This document shows, piece by piece, positions 46,163 to 64,000 of a stretch of DNA of 64,000 nt. The notes beneath the pieces were generated by a model. It ran no database searches. It saw only the letters and a program-made list of their open reading frames with translations, and had not been told where the DNA came from. The stretch's first letter is position 1, and the number at the start of each line of letters is the position of its first letter. The position numbers were made by a program, and so were the translations under genes. The stretch is taken from positions 203,742 through 267,741 of the forward strand of contig KL197736.1 in NCBI GenBank assembly GCA_000697665.1. Direction: 5' to 3'. This stretch comes from Jaapia argillacea MUCL 33604. Lineage: Eukaryota; Basidiomycota; Agaricomycetes; Jaapiales; Jaapiaceae.

Positions 46163-48652
46163 TCACAAATCGATCAATAGCGCCTCCTTTCTCTCTTCCT
46201 GTTCAATCCCAGAAGGAACGGACGGTCCGTACCCGAATGGCTGAGGGGCTGAAGTGGGAGCGACAGGGAAGGCAGGGAGAGGTGCTGGTGCTGCAGGCAT
46301 GTACTGTTGCTGGTATTGTTGAGGCTGCTGCTGGGGAGGGGCACTCGGCTGCGAGACAGGGTTGGGCCGCGAGATGCCATACGGTTGTTGCTGTTGGGGT
46401 GACGATGCCGAGGGGTAGGCAGAGAACGTATTGTGTCGTGATACAGAGGGGTGTGAATATTGTGGGGAATTAGCGTATTCCTGTGGCAATACTGATGATG
46501 TTGTTTGACCCACGGAGGGGAGTTGAGAAGAGAAAGACTTCGGCGTGGGGTCGTACACGGATGCGGGAGCCGAGCTTTGGGGAGAAGTGACTTGAGGCGG
46601 GCCGTAGGGAGATGAAGTGGCCAAAGGAGAGGATACCCGTGGTGACGAAGCGAACGGACGTGAGCTCTGTTCGTACTGTTGGCGCAGGGCCTCCGGCTGC
46701 TGAGAAGCCAGTGGTGACTGGGGCTGGGCCTGATACATTTGCTGCTGGGAGTATGATGGCTGCTGCGTTGTTTGCACACCGTTTACTTGAGAAGCGTACT
46801 GCTGAGGCTGCTGCTGCTGCTGCTGGGAATAGCTGGGACCATCAGCTGGAACTTGTTGTGGCGCTTGAGATAACCGCCAATCGTACGAAGGAGTTGATGC
46901 CGCTGCGTATTGTGGGCTGTATACGGGTGTCGCCACCGGTTGTTGAGGTTGATACGGAGCTGTAACAGGAGCGATACGCCATGGAGGATGTGAGACTTGC
47001 TCCGTGAGAAGCCTGTCGTAGAGCTTCACAGCTTCAGAGAGCTTGTCGTTCATCTCTATCAACATCTCTGTCCGCCGATAAGAGCCAGATTATGAGGACA
47101 ATGGGCGGAATGCACTCACGTTCTCTCCGTGTACTATCATCCAAACTTCGGGCTAACTTGGGTCGTAGCCCGTTGGCCTTGTCGTAGAGCTCCGTTACGG
47201 CTGGATATCGAGAAATATCCTTCTTCGATTGAGCTACCTGATCCATTGTCTGACTGAAAGTCAAAATGGCATCTGCCTCGACTAACTCGAGATCATAATT
47301 TGGGAGTGCAGGAACGGAAGGCAGTGCGGATGTCGACGCAGAGTATCCAGCTGGCGAAGTGCCAAACGCAAAGGGTGGGGCTTCTGCTCGTGGTGTCTCA
47401 ACCGCGACGGGAGCACTCGGTTTGGGCGCGCTAGCCTCACGCAAACTGGCCTCAATGGCAGCCCTGAGGTCTGGATCTTCTTCCTCCTCGTTCACAACTC
47501 CGTGGATTGAGGGAGTACTTGTTGGTCGGGTTGTGCGATCAATGAGAGGGGGGGACGATGGTTGCCAGGGTGAGGGAGATGGTTGAGAAGGAATGTAGCC
47601 AGGGCGGTAGCCTCCCATGGCACCGGTCTCTTGTAGAGAGAGCTGGATAGCACGTTGGAGTTCGGTATCCTCGAATTCACGAGCATTCCGATGTCGAGAG
47701 GAGGAGTGGCGATGAGATTTGGTATCATTCCTATATTTGGGGTCAATTACGATAAGGTTTAGAGTATGCAGTGGGAGTACGCACGACTTGTCTCGATTCT
47801 TTGTGAGTTTGGCGTAGCAGCCATCGCATACCCTGACCTCCTGTGTGATTCCAAAATGTGGAAGGGGCATATTCTTGGCAGAACACTGCTGGTCAAAGAC
47901 TTGACCACAATTCCTACAGTGATGCTTGCGGTTGGTGAAGGAGAAGGGCGTGCGACAGCGAAGACAGACTTCTGAGTCAATCCAGTCCGGGGCTGTTTGA
48001 GTGTCTACCATAGCCGAACTGGTGACTGCAGGGTCCTTTGGCGGGAACTTGAAACCTGCGTAGAAGGCTGAGTGAGTGTGACGGTAGAAGTCGGTCCAGT
48101 GGAGAACAAACCCTCAGTTTGTAGTGTCTTGTACGCCTCCCCAACGTATCTGAGCATAGGTTTGCCCTCGAATGCGAGAGCCCAATTCTGGACGAGCTTG
48201 AGGATCTTATTCTTGACTTCAAGGTTTAAGGCAGGCATCTTGAGAATGGAAACAAGATTATCCATAAATTCTCGGGATGCAACCTCAACCAGAAAGTGGT
48301 CGCCGCCATTCTTGATGCACACATCAGTCAACTACGCAAAGGTGTCAGTGATGGATCGGGGTATCGGCAGAGCGGCGTACGATGAGAGCCAAGATTTGAA
48401 CGTTGGGGTTCTTGTGGTTGAGTCGACGCTTGAGAGCACGCATGGCATCCTTGGGAGGGACGGCTTTTGAGCGGATTTGGTCGCATATCTCGAGATTGAG
48501 AGCGATATCCTCAGAGCCAGCTGGGAGCAGCTCTGATGTGGCCTTGTCTGAAACCGGAATGAGCGGTAAGCGAAGCTTTGAATTGGAGATTGCTCACCAA
48601 TTACCTCGTCTACTTGAGAGGTTCCCCATAACCAGTTACCAATAGATGCCAT
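46163..48652 (-). CDS. VPS27: ESCRT-0 subunit Vps27/Hrs
   Basis: Exons 48652..48598, 48547..48381, 48331..48112, 48055..47785, 47730..47120 and 47067..46163 encode 742 residues in frame. Vps27 binds endosomal phosphatidylinositol 3-phosphate and ubiquitinated cargo and recruits ESCRT-I. Visible domains, in order, are VHS (about residues 5-145), FYVE zinc finger (about 165-230, with [12 protein letters not shown] and paired CxxC), two ubiquitin-interacting motifs (about 256-272 and 322-337, each with the A-I-x-x-S-L core), and a helical core region that would pair with Hse1. A long Gln/Pro/Ser-rich tail follows, and the protein ends in LLIDL, a clathrin box. PSAP tetrapeptides, the Vps23/TSG101 docking motif, occur in the linker after the second UIM and in the tail. 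Confidence 0.95.
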
Positions 48653-49196
48653 GGTGCACAATGTCTAGCATAAAACAGTTGAATTTATCTCAGCAATGGT
48701 CTCGTTGGTTCAAGTAATGGGCAACAGCTGCGGGCCAGAGCTTGTCAGACTGTTGACTGAGCTAAGCAGGGTAATTGGAACTCCGACCGAACTGGCGGGC
48801 CCGCGCCAGAGTCAAACGTTGGTCGTCTCCCAGCCCTCTTCGTCAACGACCATACTGTCGTCGTCGTGCTCAACGTTCTACTCGTCTTTGCACGCTCTGG
48901 AACCCTCTCTTACCCTTGTCTCTTTCGTGCTGTTGGCGCCGACTGCTGCCAGATCGTGCTTCACTCGTCGTTTTCGCCGCTAATTTTTGCCGTCGGATTG
49001 CGTGGACCGCTGCAACCTTGTGAAAAGGATTCCAAAGGACCTGAAATCATCGTTGCTTACCCTCAAGACCGCCCCGTATAATTTAATCTACTCCTAGGAC
49101 ACTACACGATCTAGTTTTCTTGTGGTTTCAGCCCTTCTTCCTGATTTCTCCCACTCCCTTAAATATCTCGTATAACCTCTCCTTCGTATCGCAGCC
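48653..49196. promoter_or_regulatory. Divergent intergenic region between VPS27 and RPB1
   Basis: The 544 bp between the two start codons must hold both promoters. A C/T-rich stretch precedes the RPB1 ATG. I see no clear TATA box. Confidence 0.4.
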
Positions 49197-55833
<6,637 letters not shown>

Positions 55834-56423
55834 CTTTCCCTGGGCACCAGCGAAAGCTGTTGGCAACGCTCACATATTTCTAACCACCACCCCACCAGGC
55901 TCGCATCTATCTAGCTTTGACATTCGCCATCATGTAGAATACCGCACTATACTATCACGCTAGATGTGTTGACAATATCCTCGTCCAAACATATTCAAGT
56001 GAAGTGGGTGTCCCCAAGGTGAAGTCACAGCGTGGTCCCTACACATTGCGATGCAAAAGACAACAAACAAAATATGCAATTCAATGCTGAGTCGAGGAAG
56101 TGAAGAGCATGGAAAATATACTAAACAAGCACTACTTGTCGTGGGCGTAAGGCCGATTTATAGTCCGTCCAAGATCGGTGGATCGCAAAAGGAGTGAGAT
56201 TGGCAAGCACGGCACAGCGTACTATATATTTGTAGGGACCGAAGTGACGAAGCAGGTGTGCATCAATAAAAGTACAAGTGAGAGGGTATAGGATGAAATG
56301 AAATGGACAAAATATTGGAAATCCGAACGTACGAAAATCGTGAAATATGCTGTCAGTGAGGCGGGCGGGCGCAGGAGGCCTTCGACTACGTCGCACGTAT
56401 GGGTGTGACGGTCCAGGATTGTA
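55834..56423. other. Convergent 3' flanks of RPB1 and the BNI4-like gene
   Basis: No gene is supported here. The stretch should contain two 3' UTRs and polyadenylation sites; none can be pinned down. Confidence 0.45.
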
Positions 56424-59346
56424 TCAAACAAAGAATTGCGTGCTGGGCAGCAGTTATTAGTGAACCTCTGATAAAGAAAGAGGTAGGGAGAATAGCATAC
56501 TGGATTCGACTAGCCGCATGCACTTCCATCTCCTCCATTTTATAAGAGTTGAGCTCCTCTTTGATTCGCTGTGCGAGCGCTGGAGTTAAACGACTCCATG
56601 TTGCAGGTTCGCTTCGTCGGTCGTAAACTGATGGCGGGAAGGTGTCGTAAACGGAGAGATTAGAGGCAAAGGCCAGCCTTTTCGAGGGAGACGTAGCTGA
56701 GCGATGTTGAAGAGTGGGGGGGCCGTTAGTGAACACTGTCGATAGGGCAGGCGCAGACGAATTGGGATGACTGAATAAGCCCTTTTCATGGACCAGGGAT
56801 CCATGCCCATCGGGTGAAAGCTTTGGTGACTCGGAGCGAAGACTTGCAGATTCAGCCTTCAACGCAGGAGAACCATCGGTACCATGATGCGAAGACTGAG
56901 AACCATGTCGGTGCAGCCCATCAATATGATCCGGATCAGGGGAAGGTATCCGAGCAAGGGGGCCAAGTTCCGACGAGGATGTTGGTCGAGAATTGTACGA
57001 GTTGGAGCGCGTGCGCAAGGACGTGGGTAATGGTCCTTCAAGATAGGATTCCTGAGTGTATTTACCTACAATACCCGAGACGTCAGAGTTAACCATACGT
57101 AGAAGAGAAACTGGAAACGCACGCTTGAGAATCCCCTTCGTCGGAATTCTTGCCCGCTCAACACTCCGGCGAATATGGACAGCCCAAGGCTCCACATCTC
57201 CTCCGTCGTCCACATCGTCGATATTAGTCTTTGCCAAGGCTGTTCGGATGGTGATGTCCTCTTCCTCGTCCTCCTCGCCCCAAGGGTGAGGATCATCCCA
57301 ACCATCTACTTGATAACCGGGTCGCCCATGATGGTCTTCATAAGTACCGTCTTCGCTGGCAGAATCATCGTCTTCAACAATCACCCTAGTCCCATCCTCA
57401 CCCACTATCGTACTTCCGCTCGGATGACTGGTAGATTCCTGCTTATTGGTAGTATTCTTCTCCCAGGTCGTCGGTAACTCGCCGTTGGCGAGATCTGGTT
57501 GCTTCGCAGCTGCTTGGGCCTTTGCCCTTGCTTCCGCCTCAGCGTTACTCTTAAGCGTATGCTGCCTCGCCAGCTTGGCAGCGGGACTCAAGCCAGTGAA
57601 GTCCGCACCACCCCAATCTCCACGATCCAACTCGGCGGTAGCCATCGACACGCTTGCCTCGGACACCTCCCCTTTGCCACCCTTCTTATCCTTCTTCTTC
57701 CCCTTCTTCCCACTGGACTCCTCCTCATCTTTATCCTTTTTGTCCTTGAATAATGAAGTGATCCCAGCCAAGGAATTCCGACGAGCGAGTTTACCTAGGG
57801 ATCCAATTTTTCGGATCATGACAGACGCCGACGACGATACAGAGGATATAGAGATGTTGTCCGTCGACCTGTTGAACCGAGAGTTGAAGACGAACCTCTT
57901 CTTCTTGGTTTGTACAGTAGCATTGGAAGCGGCATCGTCACCATCGCCGCCGATTGAGGTGTCACCCGGCCCTATGTCGGATCGGCTGGTTCGTAGGGGT
58001 CGCGACGAACCAGGTTTGGTCGATTCACCATCCTCTTCCTCTTCCTCTTTCAGAGTATGTTGAGCGTTCAAGGATAGTGCTCGTCGAAGCCTTCCCTTGA
58101 TGCCACCCCGTCGCGTCTCCAAAGTCGTACCTCCTGGTTGTTCGAGCATCGCAGCAAGGTCACTATCATCACGAGACATACGCTTCTCGGCGGCAGTATA
58201 GGTACCTTGTGATAATGGGGATGGGCGCATCGGGCGAGAGACGGGAGCAGTGGTACTGTGCGAACTCGACGATGACGTCGTGGATGGAGGGGCGGGACGA
58301 GCGGGTGTAGAGGATGTGGAGGAAGAGGACGTATTTCGGTGATGAGGTCGAGGAGCGGAGGGTCCCGAAGTTGGACTGGAGGTGGCACTGGAAGCGGCGC
58401 TGTTGTTACTGCTCGTCCTAGCGTGTCCATTGGGCATGGCACTTGATGTTGATATTTGAGCCGGAGCGGGGTTACGACTGCGCGTGCTCCCGGACGAGCT
58501 GGCATGATTAGGCGGCTGGGGGGCACTGCCGCCACCTGACGACGCTTGCAGGCTATTCGTTCGCTGCCGATGACCACCATTACTCGAGTTGGAGTTCACA
58601 GATGATGATGAACCTGCGGCATCTGGGCGAGCGTACGGAGGCTGGAATTGGCTGGGGGCCGCTCCGGGGAGCCGCCACTCTGGGTCCTGACCACTATGCG
58701 ATCCCTGACGATTTTGTGGGCGACGGTAAGGATGGAAACCTCCAAACGGTGGTTGCACTTCGACAGGAGACTGATTGGCAGAGACACTCCTTTGCCCTTG
58801 ATTGGGTGGAGTGAAGTTGGCCGGGAGTTGAGAAGGGTGAGGTGGAGGTGTACCACTGGGGAAGACGTTGTATCCGGTCATTGCATTCGGTGTAAAATAC
58901 TCTCCTGGAGAGCTGGCGCTAGCCGACCTGCCCCTGCCTTGTGTAGGCATTTGGGGAATGTGGGCAAAGTGATGTGTCTGCTGGGCACTATACATCATTT
59001 GATGATAAGCCCATTGAGCGAATTGAGCGTTAGCTGCAGGATCAAAGTAAGGGTTCTGCTGAGGGATCTGTCCTTGAGCTGGGTGACCGTGGACGGGGTA
59101 CGGTTGTTGATGGTTTTGATAAAAAGACGGATAAAAAGGTTGGGAGGGCGTCCATCCTGCCTGTTGCTGCTGAACAGGATATGGATAAGGTTGCTGCTGC
59201 TGCTGAGCTGGAGGAGGGGAGGATGAATGGTCGTTGGCAGGGGATGTGCGTTGACGTGGAACTGCCGGGTTTTGAGAAGCAGAGGAAGGTAGGTCCATTG
59301 TGATGTCTCTAGGAGGATGCCAATCCTGAGGAGCGAGAACGGCCAT
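56424..59346 (-). CDS. BNI4-like PP1/septin scaffold protein
   Basis: The model is 59346..56501 and 56442..56424 (954 residues in frame). Using the 58-nt intron, the protein ends VHAASRIHTQFFV instead of running on. The last 65 residues (KRLAFASNLSVYDTF, YDRRSEPATW, LTPALAQRIKEELNSYK, then that ending) match the conserved C-terminal block I know from yeast Bni4, which targets protein phosphatase 1 (Glc7) and chitin synthase to the bud neck. The rest is low complexity: a Gln/Pro/Tyr-rich N-terminus, long Ser/Thr-rich middle, a Lys-rich KKGKKKDKKGGK patch, an acidic segment and RIPTKGILKRAFP. A possible extra intron (57,069-57,114) near TTAACTCTGAC was not used because the frame is open without it. 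Confidence 0.75.
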
Positions 59347-60969
59347 GGACTACGGCTCGAGCAGCGAACTCCAGAAAAATCTACTGTTGAATCGCGTCAG
59401 ATCACAAAAATGCGTTGGCGGATGTCAAGACAATGAGAAAATGACATGTCAGAGATGTGCGCGCAGTCGGTTGAATATCTGAGGAAACACTGACTTATTT
59501 GGAAGAAATGAAAAGGAGGGTAGGAGAAGAAAGAATAAAGTAGAAGCTGAGCTGCTCAACACCGCGACCAAGGACGATATGTGTGAGACCAACGACAGCA
59601 ACGACGACAACGACGAAACCGAGTTGCGAGGCGACGGTTAACGGCCGATTTTGCCAGCCACATCAGGCAGTCACGGTTCGTCACACTTCTGTCATAATTG
59701 TCACCTAACAAGTCACGGCTTCTTCCTCCTTATCTGCTTGCTCTCGAGATTTATACTCACGCGCAAAAATACAGAAGCATATGTGCCTTGCTCGACTACG
59801 CTCGCAATGGAGTTCTAGTGGAGTTTGTATGAGAATAGGCGGAAATCGTGAACGGGCCTGAGACTCAATATCTCCGAGCCTGTTCACACAAACCCACATA
59901 ACATAAAACGCCTGCATCGCCTGCTCATCGCGTTCTTCGTTTGTGGTGGTCTTGTGTTTCGTATTCCTCAGCATCGAATCTGGCTGGAACTGATGGATCA
60001 AAGGGCTGACCATCCCGTTGTGCAATCTCTCGTCCTGCTGATCTGCATCCGGCCACATTTAGGACCATCCTGGGTGTAGAAGCGACCGAAGCACACCCAC
60101 ACCCGGCGCCGTCCATGGCTTGGAGTCCTTCCTACACCGAATCAACCTCTCGTAACACACGTACTAACTGCTAGAACTGCCGGGACTGAAGAAAAGTCCC
60201 AGCCAGTCGCTAGTCGCAGTAATCTAAACCCGATGTCGCCGTGCCGTTCTACCGTGCATATGGCACAATGCTGCGCTGGGGCACAACACATCCGTGCATC
60301 TGTGCATTTTACAAGGCTCCTAAACCTTTTCGAGGAATTCTGAGAGAGGCTTTCGGGTTGAAAGGGCCGCTTGTTGGCCAGAGCCACCCACAGATAGTGG
60401 GGAGATTGATTGCAGGCTTCAATTGGTTGATCTGTGACGAGTGGATGACTGGCCCCCGTTTCATTTGTGCGATGAGGACAATGTGACCTCGCTGGTTCCT
60501 CCGACGAACCCTCTTCGGGATGTGGGTTCCATCTTTTGCTAAATCCCCAGGCCAGCGAAGACGTCATCGCGTTCGAATACCCATGCCAACAGATCCCACC
60601 AGAATACCTGCGATAAGTCGTCGCCATCACTTAGCCATCCCACGAAGCTCAGTGTTCTCGTGAACGACTGGTGGGAGTCGGCGCCAACGCGCCGGCGACG
60701 ACATCGCTAACATCCTGCTAGCCGAGAGTCAATTATATCCCCCGCCACAGTGCTCCCTACCCAAATCATCAATATCCGCGCTGCCTTGTTGCTCGAGCCT
60801 CTGTCTTGTCACGTTCTGGATGCTACAATCCAATCGACATCGCAAAGATATGTCGGCAACGCACATGCTATCTCCTTTGTCGATATCGGAGCCCTTCGGC
60901 CTAACTACTATTTATTGAATTGAGGGAAGACTCTTTTTTCACGTCCTCCACTCCAGTTTTGTTCTCGCG
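59347..60969. other. Intergenic region upstream of the BNI4-like gene and amidase
   Basis: About 1.6 kb with no recognisable gene. Open frames at 59,705-60,058 and 60,142-60,630 (minus) lack domains and splice support. A purine-rich segment with GACAACGACGA repeats lies at 59,590-59,620. Confidence 0.45.
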
Positions 60970-63273
60970 ATGACTGAAGCCAACCTCCAACAAGACTGGG
61001 AAACCCTGTGCAAAGAGCGGAAGCAGAAGCAGCTCGACTCTATTCCGAAGGAATGGATTATTCCAGCAGTTCCGGCGGATGTACGAAATGTCCAAGAGAT
61101 TCCGTACACTTGCGGTCTACTCTCTGAGAAGGAGATCGAGATTACAGACACCACCGACGTTGAACTTTTGTTACAGAAACTCAGCTCGGCAGAGTGGTCG
61201 AGCGTGGAGGTTACCACGGCTTTTACCAAGAGGGCTATTATCGCACATCAGCTTGTGAGTATTCTAATTTCTGCCACCTCTCTCATATGTGAGCTGGAGA
61301 GACTGCTGACAGGGACATATATTTGCGACAGACGAATTGTCTCACCGAGATCTTCATTGAGCGAGCGTTGGAACGGGCCAAAGCTTGCGATGACTACCTC
61401 AAGGCCAATGGAAAGGTTATCGGCCCTCTGCACGGCCTCCCCATCTCCTTGAAGGACCAGTTCTGTATCAAGGGCCTCGAAACCATCATGGGTGAGTGGG
61501 CAACACATTTCCAGCTACTCTCTGTTTACCAAGGCTATTCATACAGGATATGCCGCGTGGATCGGCAAGCCCGCAGAGTCCGATTGCGTTCTGGTTCAGA
61601 TCTTAAATGAACTCGGTGCCGTGCCTTTCATTCGCACCAATGTCCCTCAAACCCTCTATGTACGATGTCATCCATTCCCGCGTTCGAAACTGATGCTTAC
61701 TTTTCCGTCTTGCGTTGTTGGATCTCATTGTATAGTGGGGTGAGACATTGAACAATGTATTTGGACGGACTGTGAACCCCTACAACCGGTACCTAACCCC
61801 AGGAGGCTCGTCAGGAGGTGAGGGTGCCTTACTCGCGATGAGAGGCAGCCCGTTGGGTGTTGGTATGTACTTTCCCCTTCGCTAGTCCTCACCTTCTGAC
61901 CCCTGATCGCTTCTAGGGACCGATATCGGCGGGTTAGTACATTCTTCGCAACTTCTGCTCCATTCTTGATCTTTCTTCTCCTTCAGCTCTGTGCGGATCC
62001 CGAGTGGATTCTGTGGCCTCTACACCCTCCGGCCGTCATACGAACGTCTCCCCTACTGTGGCGCCGTCAATTCCCAGGAAGGTCAAGAGTCCATTTCCTC
62101 CGTTCTAGGGCCCATGACCAACTCGCTATCCGGAGTTAAGATCTTCACCAAAGCCATCATCGATTCCAAGCCGTGGAACAAAGATCCATTGGCGGTGAGA
62201 AAAGAGTGGTCGGACAGGGAATATGCGTTGGGTGATCACGGTGGAACTGGCGCGAAGTTGTGTTTTGGCATGATGTGGGACAACGACGTTATCAAACCCC
62301 ATCCATATTTGAGGCCGGCGATGGAGATTACGAAGGCGGCCTTGGAGGCTCAGGGACATACGGGTGAGTTATCACGGTCTTTTGATACGGTCTGGTGACT
62401 TATCCCTGGGTTTTCAGTGATTGATTGGGAGAATTATCAGCATATGGAGATCTTCCGGGTCGCGGTATGTCCAAGTCGCTTACGACATCTCATTTCGCTC
62501 CTTAACCAATGTAACAGGAGTCGATCTTTGTCGCCGACGGACTGTATGATTTCCGTAAAGCATGCGAAGAGTCTGGGGAACCTTTTATCCAAACTTGCAG
62601 CCCCATAGACGACCCCCATGCATGGACCCTCGAGGAGACACTCACAACTACTTTGCTTGGAGAAATAAGACCCATGAGCGCGTGGGAGGTGCGTCGTTCT
62701 CTCAAGCCTCCTTGAGACCCCTATACTGACTGGAGGGGTAGTTGTGGCAACTTCACAAGGAGAAGCGGGCTCTCCGGAAGGCTCAACTGGACCACTGGCA
62801 GGCTACGGTGAAGCGAACTGGTACGGGCCGACCCATTGACGCCATCATCTCCCCAGCGGCTCCTTACACTGCCGTACCCCATGGGCTCAATACGTTCGTC
62901 TTTCTTTTCCTCTAACTCATCCCTAGCTTACTATGGTAACCAGCGACTACTTCTACACCACATACACCAACGCAATGGACTACGCAACCACCGTATTCCC
63001 AGTTACCTTTGTCGACTCGAGGCTGGACCAACCCGACCCACCCCACGAGTTCCACAATGACCACGACAAGGCGGTCTACCATCTATGTAATTCTTCAAGT
63101 TATTTGCATGGCCTAGTACTTACTGACGAGCATGTCACCTAGATGATCCCGAAGTATTCCATGGTCTTCCCGTCGGCCTTCAAGTGATCGGACGAACCCT
63201 GGAGGAAGAGGGAGTGATTGCGATGACCGAGATCGTCCATTCTGCCTTGCAAACTCTCCGGAAGGAGTCGTAG
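60970..63273 (+). CDS. Amidase-signature family amidase (acetamidase-like)
   Basis: Eleven exons join 60970..61254, 61332..61491, 61547..61659, 61736..61862, 61917..61932, 61987..62363, 62418..62464, 62518..62688, 62742..62893, 62944..63086 and 63143..63273, giving 573 residues in frame. The family hydrolyses carboxylic amides with a Ser-cisSer-Lys triad. Here the lysine is in PISLKDQF (about residue 136), the cis-serine in GGSSGGEGAL (about 211), and the nucleophile in GTDIGGSVRIPSG (about 235). The gene resembles fungal general amidases/acetamidases (amdS type). No targeting signal is evident, so cytosolic nitrogen scavenging is likely; the substrate is unknown. Exon 5 is only 16 nt and lies immediately before the nucleophile. 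Confidence 0.93.
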
Positions 63274-63401
63274 CCACCAGCCCTAGATTGATGGGAAACT
63301 GGGATACCGAACTATTCTTCGTGGCTTCGGCTTGTGATGTTTGAGGGGAGCACGGCGTAACGTTTCTACTCGCACAGCGAGATGTATTAGGGGTCGGTAA
63401 T
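63274..63401. other. Amidase 3' flank
   Basis: Short non-coding stretch between the amidase stop codon and the microsatellite. Confidence 0.4.
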
Positions 63402-63500
63402 CCTAATATATCCTATCCTATCCTATCCTATCCTAATCCTATCCTATCCTATCCTATCCTATCCTAATCCTAATATATGAATCCTAATCCTAATATATGA
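63402..63500. repeat. TATCC/TAATCC microsatellite
   Basis: Tandem TATCC pentamers are mixed with TAATCC hexamers and ATATATGA spacers over about 100 bp. The unit is unlike the fungal telomere repeat. Confidence 0.9.
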
Positions 63501-64000
63501 AGGGAAGGATGTCACGTGCACACGTGATTTTTAGCTAAGCGTTAGTCAGCTCGGCTGTGCTCCCTAAGAGAGGGCGGTTAATTTCCGTTTTGGGAGAGAA
63601 ACGTCAAACACGACCAACGCCTCAGCCACCTCGGATGTCTCCGTGGTCTGCGGTCCGTGGTCTCGCGGGTCTCGCGGGTCCACGAGACATGTGGCAGGCT
63701 CCCACATTGCAAACTCACGAGAATTGGCTGCTCAAGCTGTTTCTTTCACTCATTCCCCTCTTTCTGTGGGGTTTTCTGTTCAGATCTTCGAAAATACACC
63801 TGGGAAAGGTCCTCTGACTTGGAAAAAGGTCAAATAAATCGATTTTTTGAGGTATTTTTGCCCTGATTATGCTTTGATCACAACTTGATCAGACTGATCC
63901 TGTCTGATTGGACTTGAGTTGAAGCTGCTTTGAACACCCACCCTTCAGATGTGAGTTTCAAGGCCCCATTAGACTTCTTTTCAACTTCTGATCTGTGTTA
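63501..64000. other. Window end, nothing recognised
   Basis: No gene, RNA or repeat can be supported in the last 500 bp. A short direct repetition TCTCGCGGG-TCTCGCGGG is seen near 63,661, and TGATC/TGATT-rich DNA near 63,880-63,910. Confidence 0.4.

Noticed and set aside
57446-58063. 205-codon plus-strand open frame within the BNI4-like gene
   Set aside because: It mirrors low-complexity Ser/Lys/Glu coding sequence on the other strand and has no splice or domain support.
60142-60630. 162-codon minus-strand open frame upstream of the amidase
   Set aside because: Composition and lack of any domain suggest random opening; no supporting introns or neighbours.
63402-63500. Telomere-like repeat
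   Set aside because: The unit is TATCC/TAATCC, not the TTAGGG type expected of fungi, and the array is short and internal.

Overview
The window is nuclear DNA of a filamentous basidiomycete, most likely an Agaricomycete. The evidence is dense short spliceosomal introns (mostly about 45-60 nt, GT-AG, CTAAC/CTGAC-like branch sites), fungal-type orthologues (VPS35, BCP1, PUT1, CAND1, VPS27, RPB1, BNI4, a group amidase) and a lineage-specific family of P-loop GTPase genes. The species cannot be named from the sequence.

Layout. Bases 1-960 are a 204-bp tandem repeat. About 1.6-36.5 kb is an accessory region holding eight loci of one G-domain family, at 1.7, 3.4, 6.1, 12.6, 18.3, 20.8, 30.5 and 34.2 kb, plus three relics. 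Embedded in it are VPS35 (8.2-11.6 kb) and an unknown gene (15.1-16.2 kb). Its second half is built from segmental duplications. A unit with a minus-strand G-domain gene plus a divergent relic occurs at 18.0-20.5 and 34.0-36.5 kb. A unit with a relic, a dual-G-domain gene and BCP1 occurs at 20.2 and 29.6 kb; the first copy also carries PUT1. A decayed hAT transposon with perfect 8-bp target duplication lies at 25.8-29.2 kb. A 1.1-kb element with a long foldback core interrupts the PUT1 copy. The intact BCP1/PUT1 pair is at 37.5-41.0 kb. From there to 63.3 kb the DNA is ordinary core genome: CAND1, VPS27, RPB1, a BNI4-like gene and an amidase.

Most interesting content. Each G-domain gene carries its Walker A/G1 motif on a private 34-nt exon. 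Where a second G domain follows, it has the same 34-nt exon and the same next intron position. Splicing joins the two into one protein, and the gene at 30,491-32,408 gives an uninterrupted 508-residue dual-GTPase-domain model. Single-domain paralogues stop four codons after the splice site at which the dual genes continue. Three of the eight loci are broken (7-bp deletion, about 350-bp deletion, nonsense codon), a birth-and-death pattern. Exon models were checked by hand: summed exon lengths are multiples of three for every gene called intact.

Functionally, VPS35 (retromer), VPS27 (ESCRT-0), CAND1 (cullin-RING exchange), RPB1 (transcription), BCP1 (nuclear export/ribosome assembly), PUT1 (mitochondrial proline oxidation) and the BNI4-like protein (PP1/septin/chitin scaffold) are housekeeping genes whose proximity looks incidental. 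The role of the G-domain cluster is unknown; an AIG1/GIMAP-like or self-recognition role is only a hypothesis.
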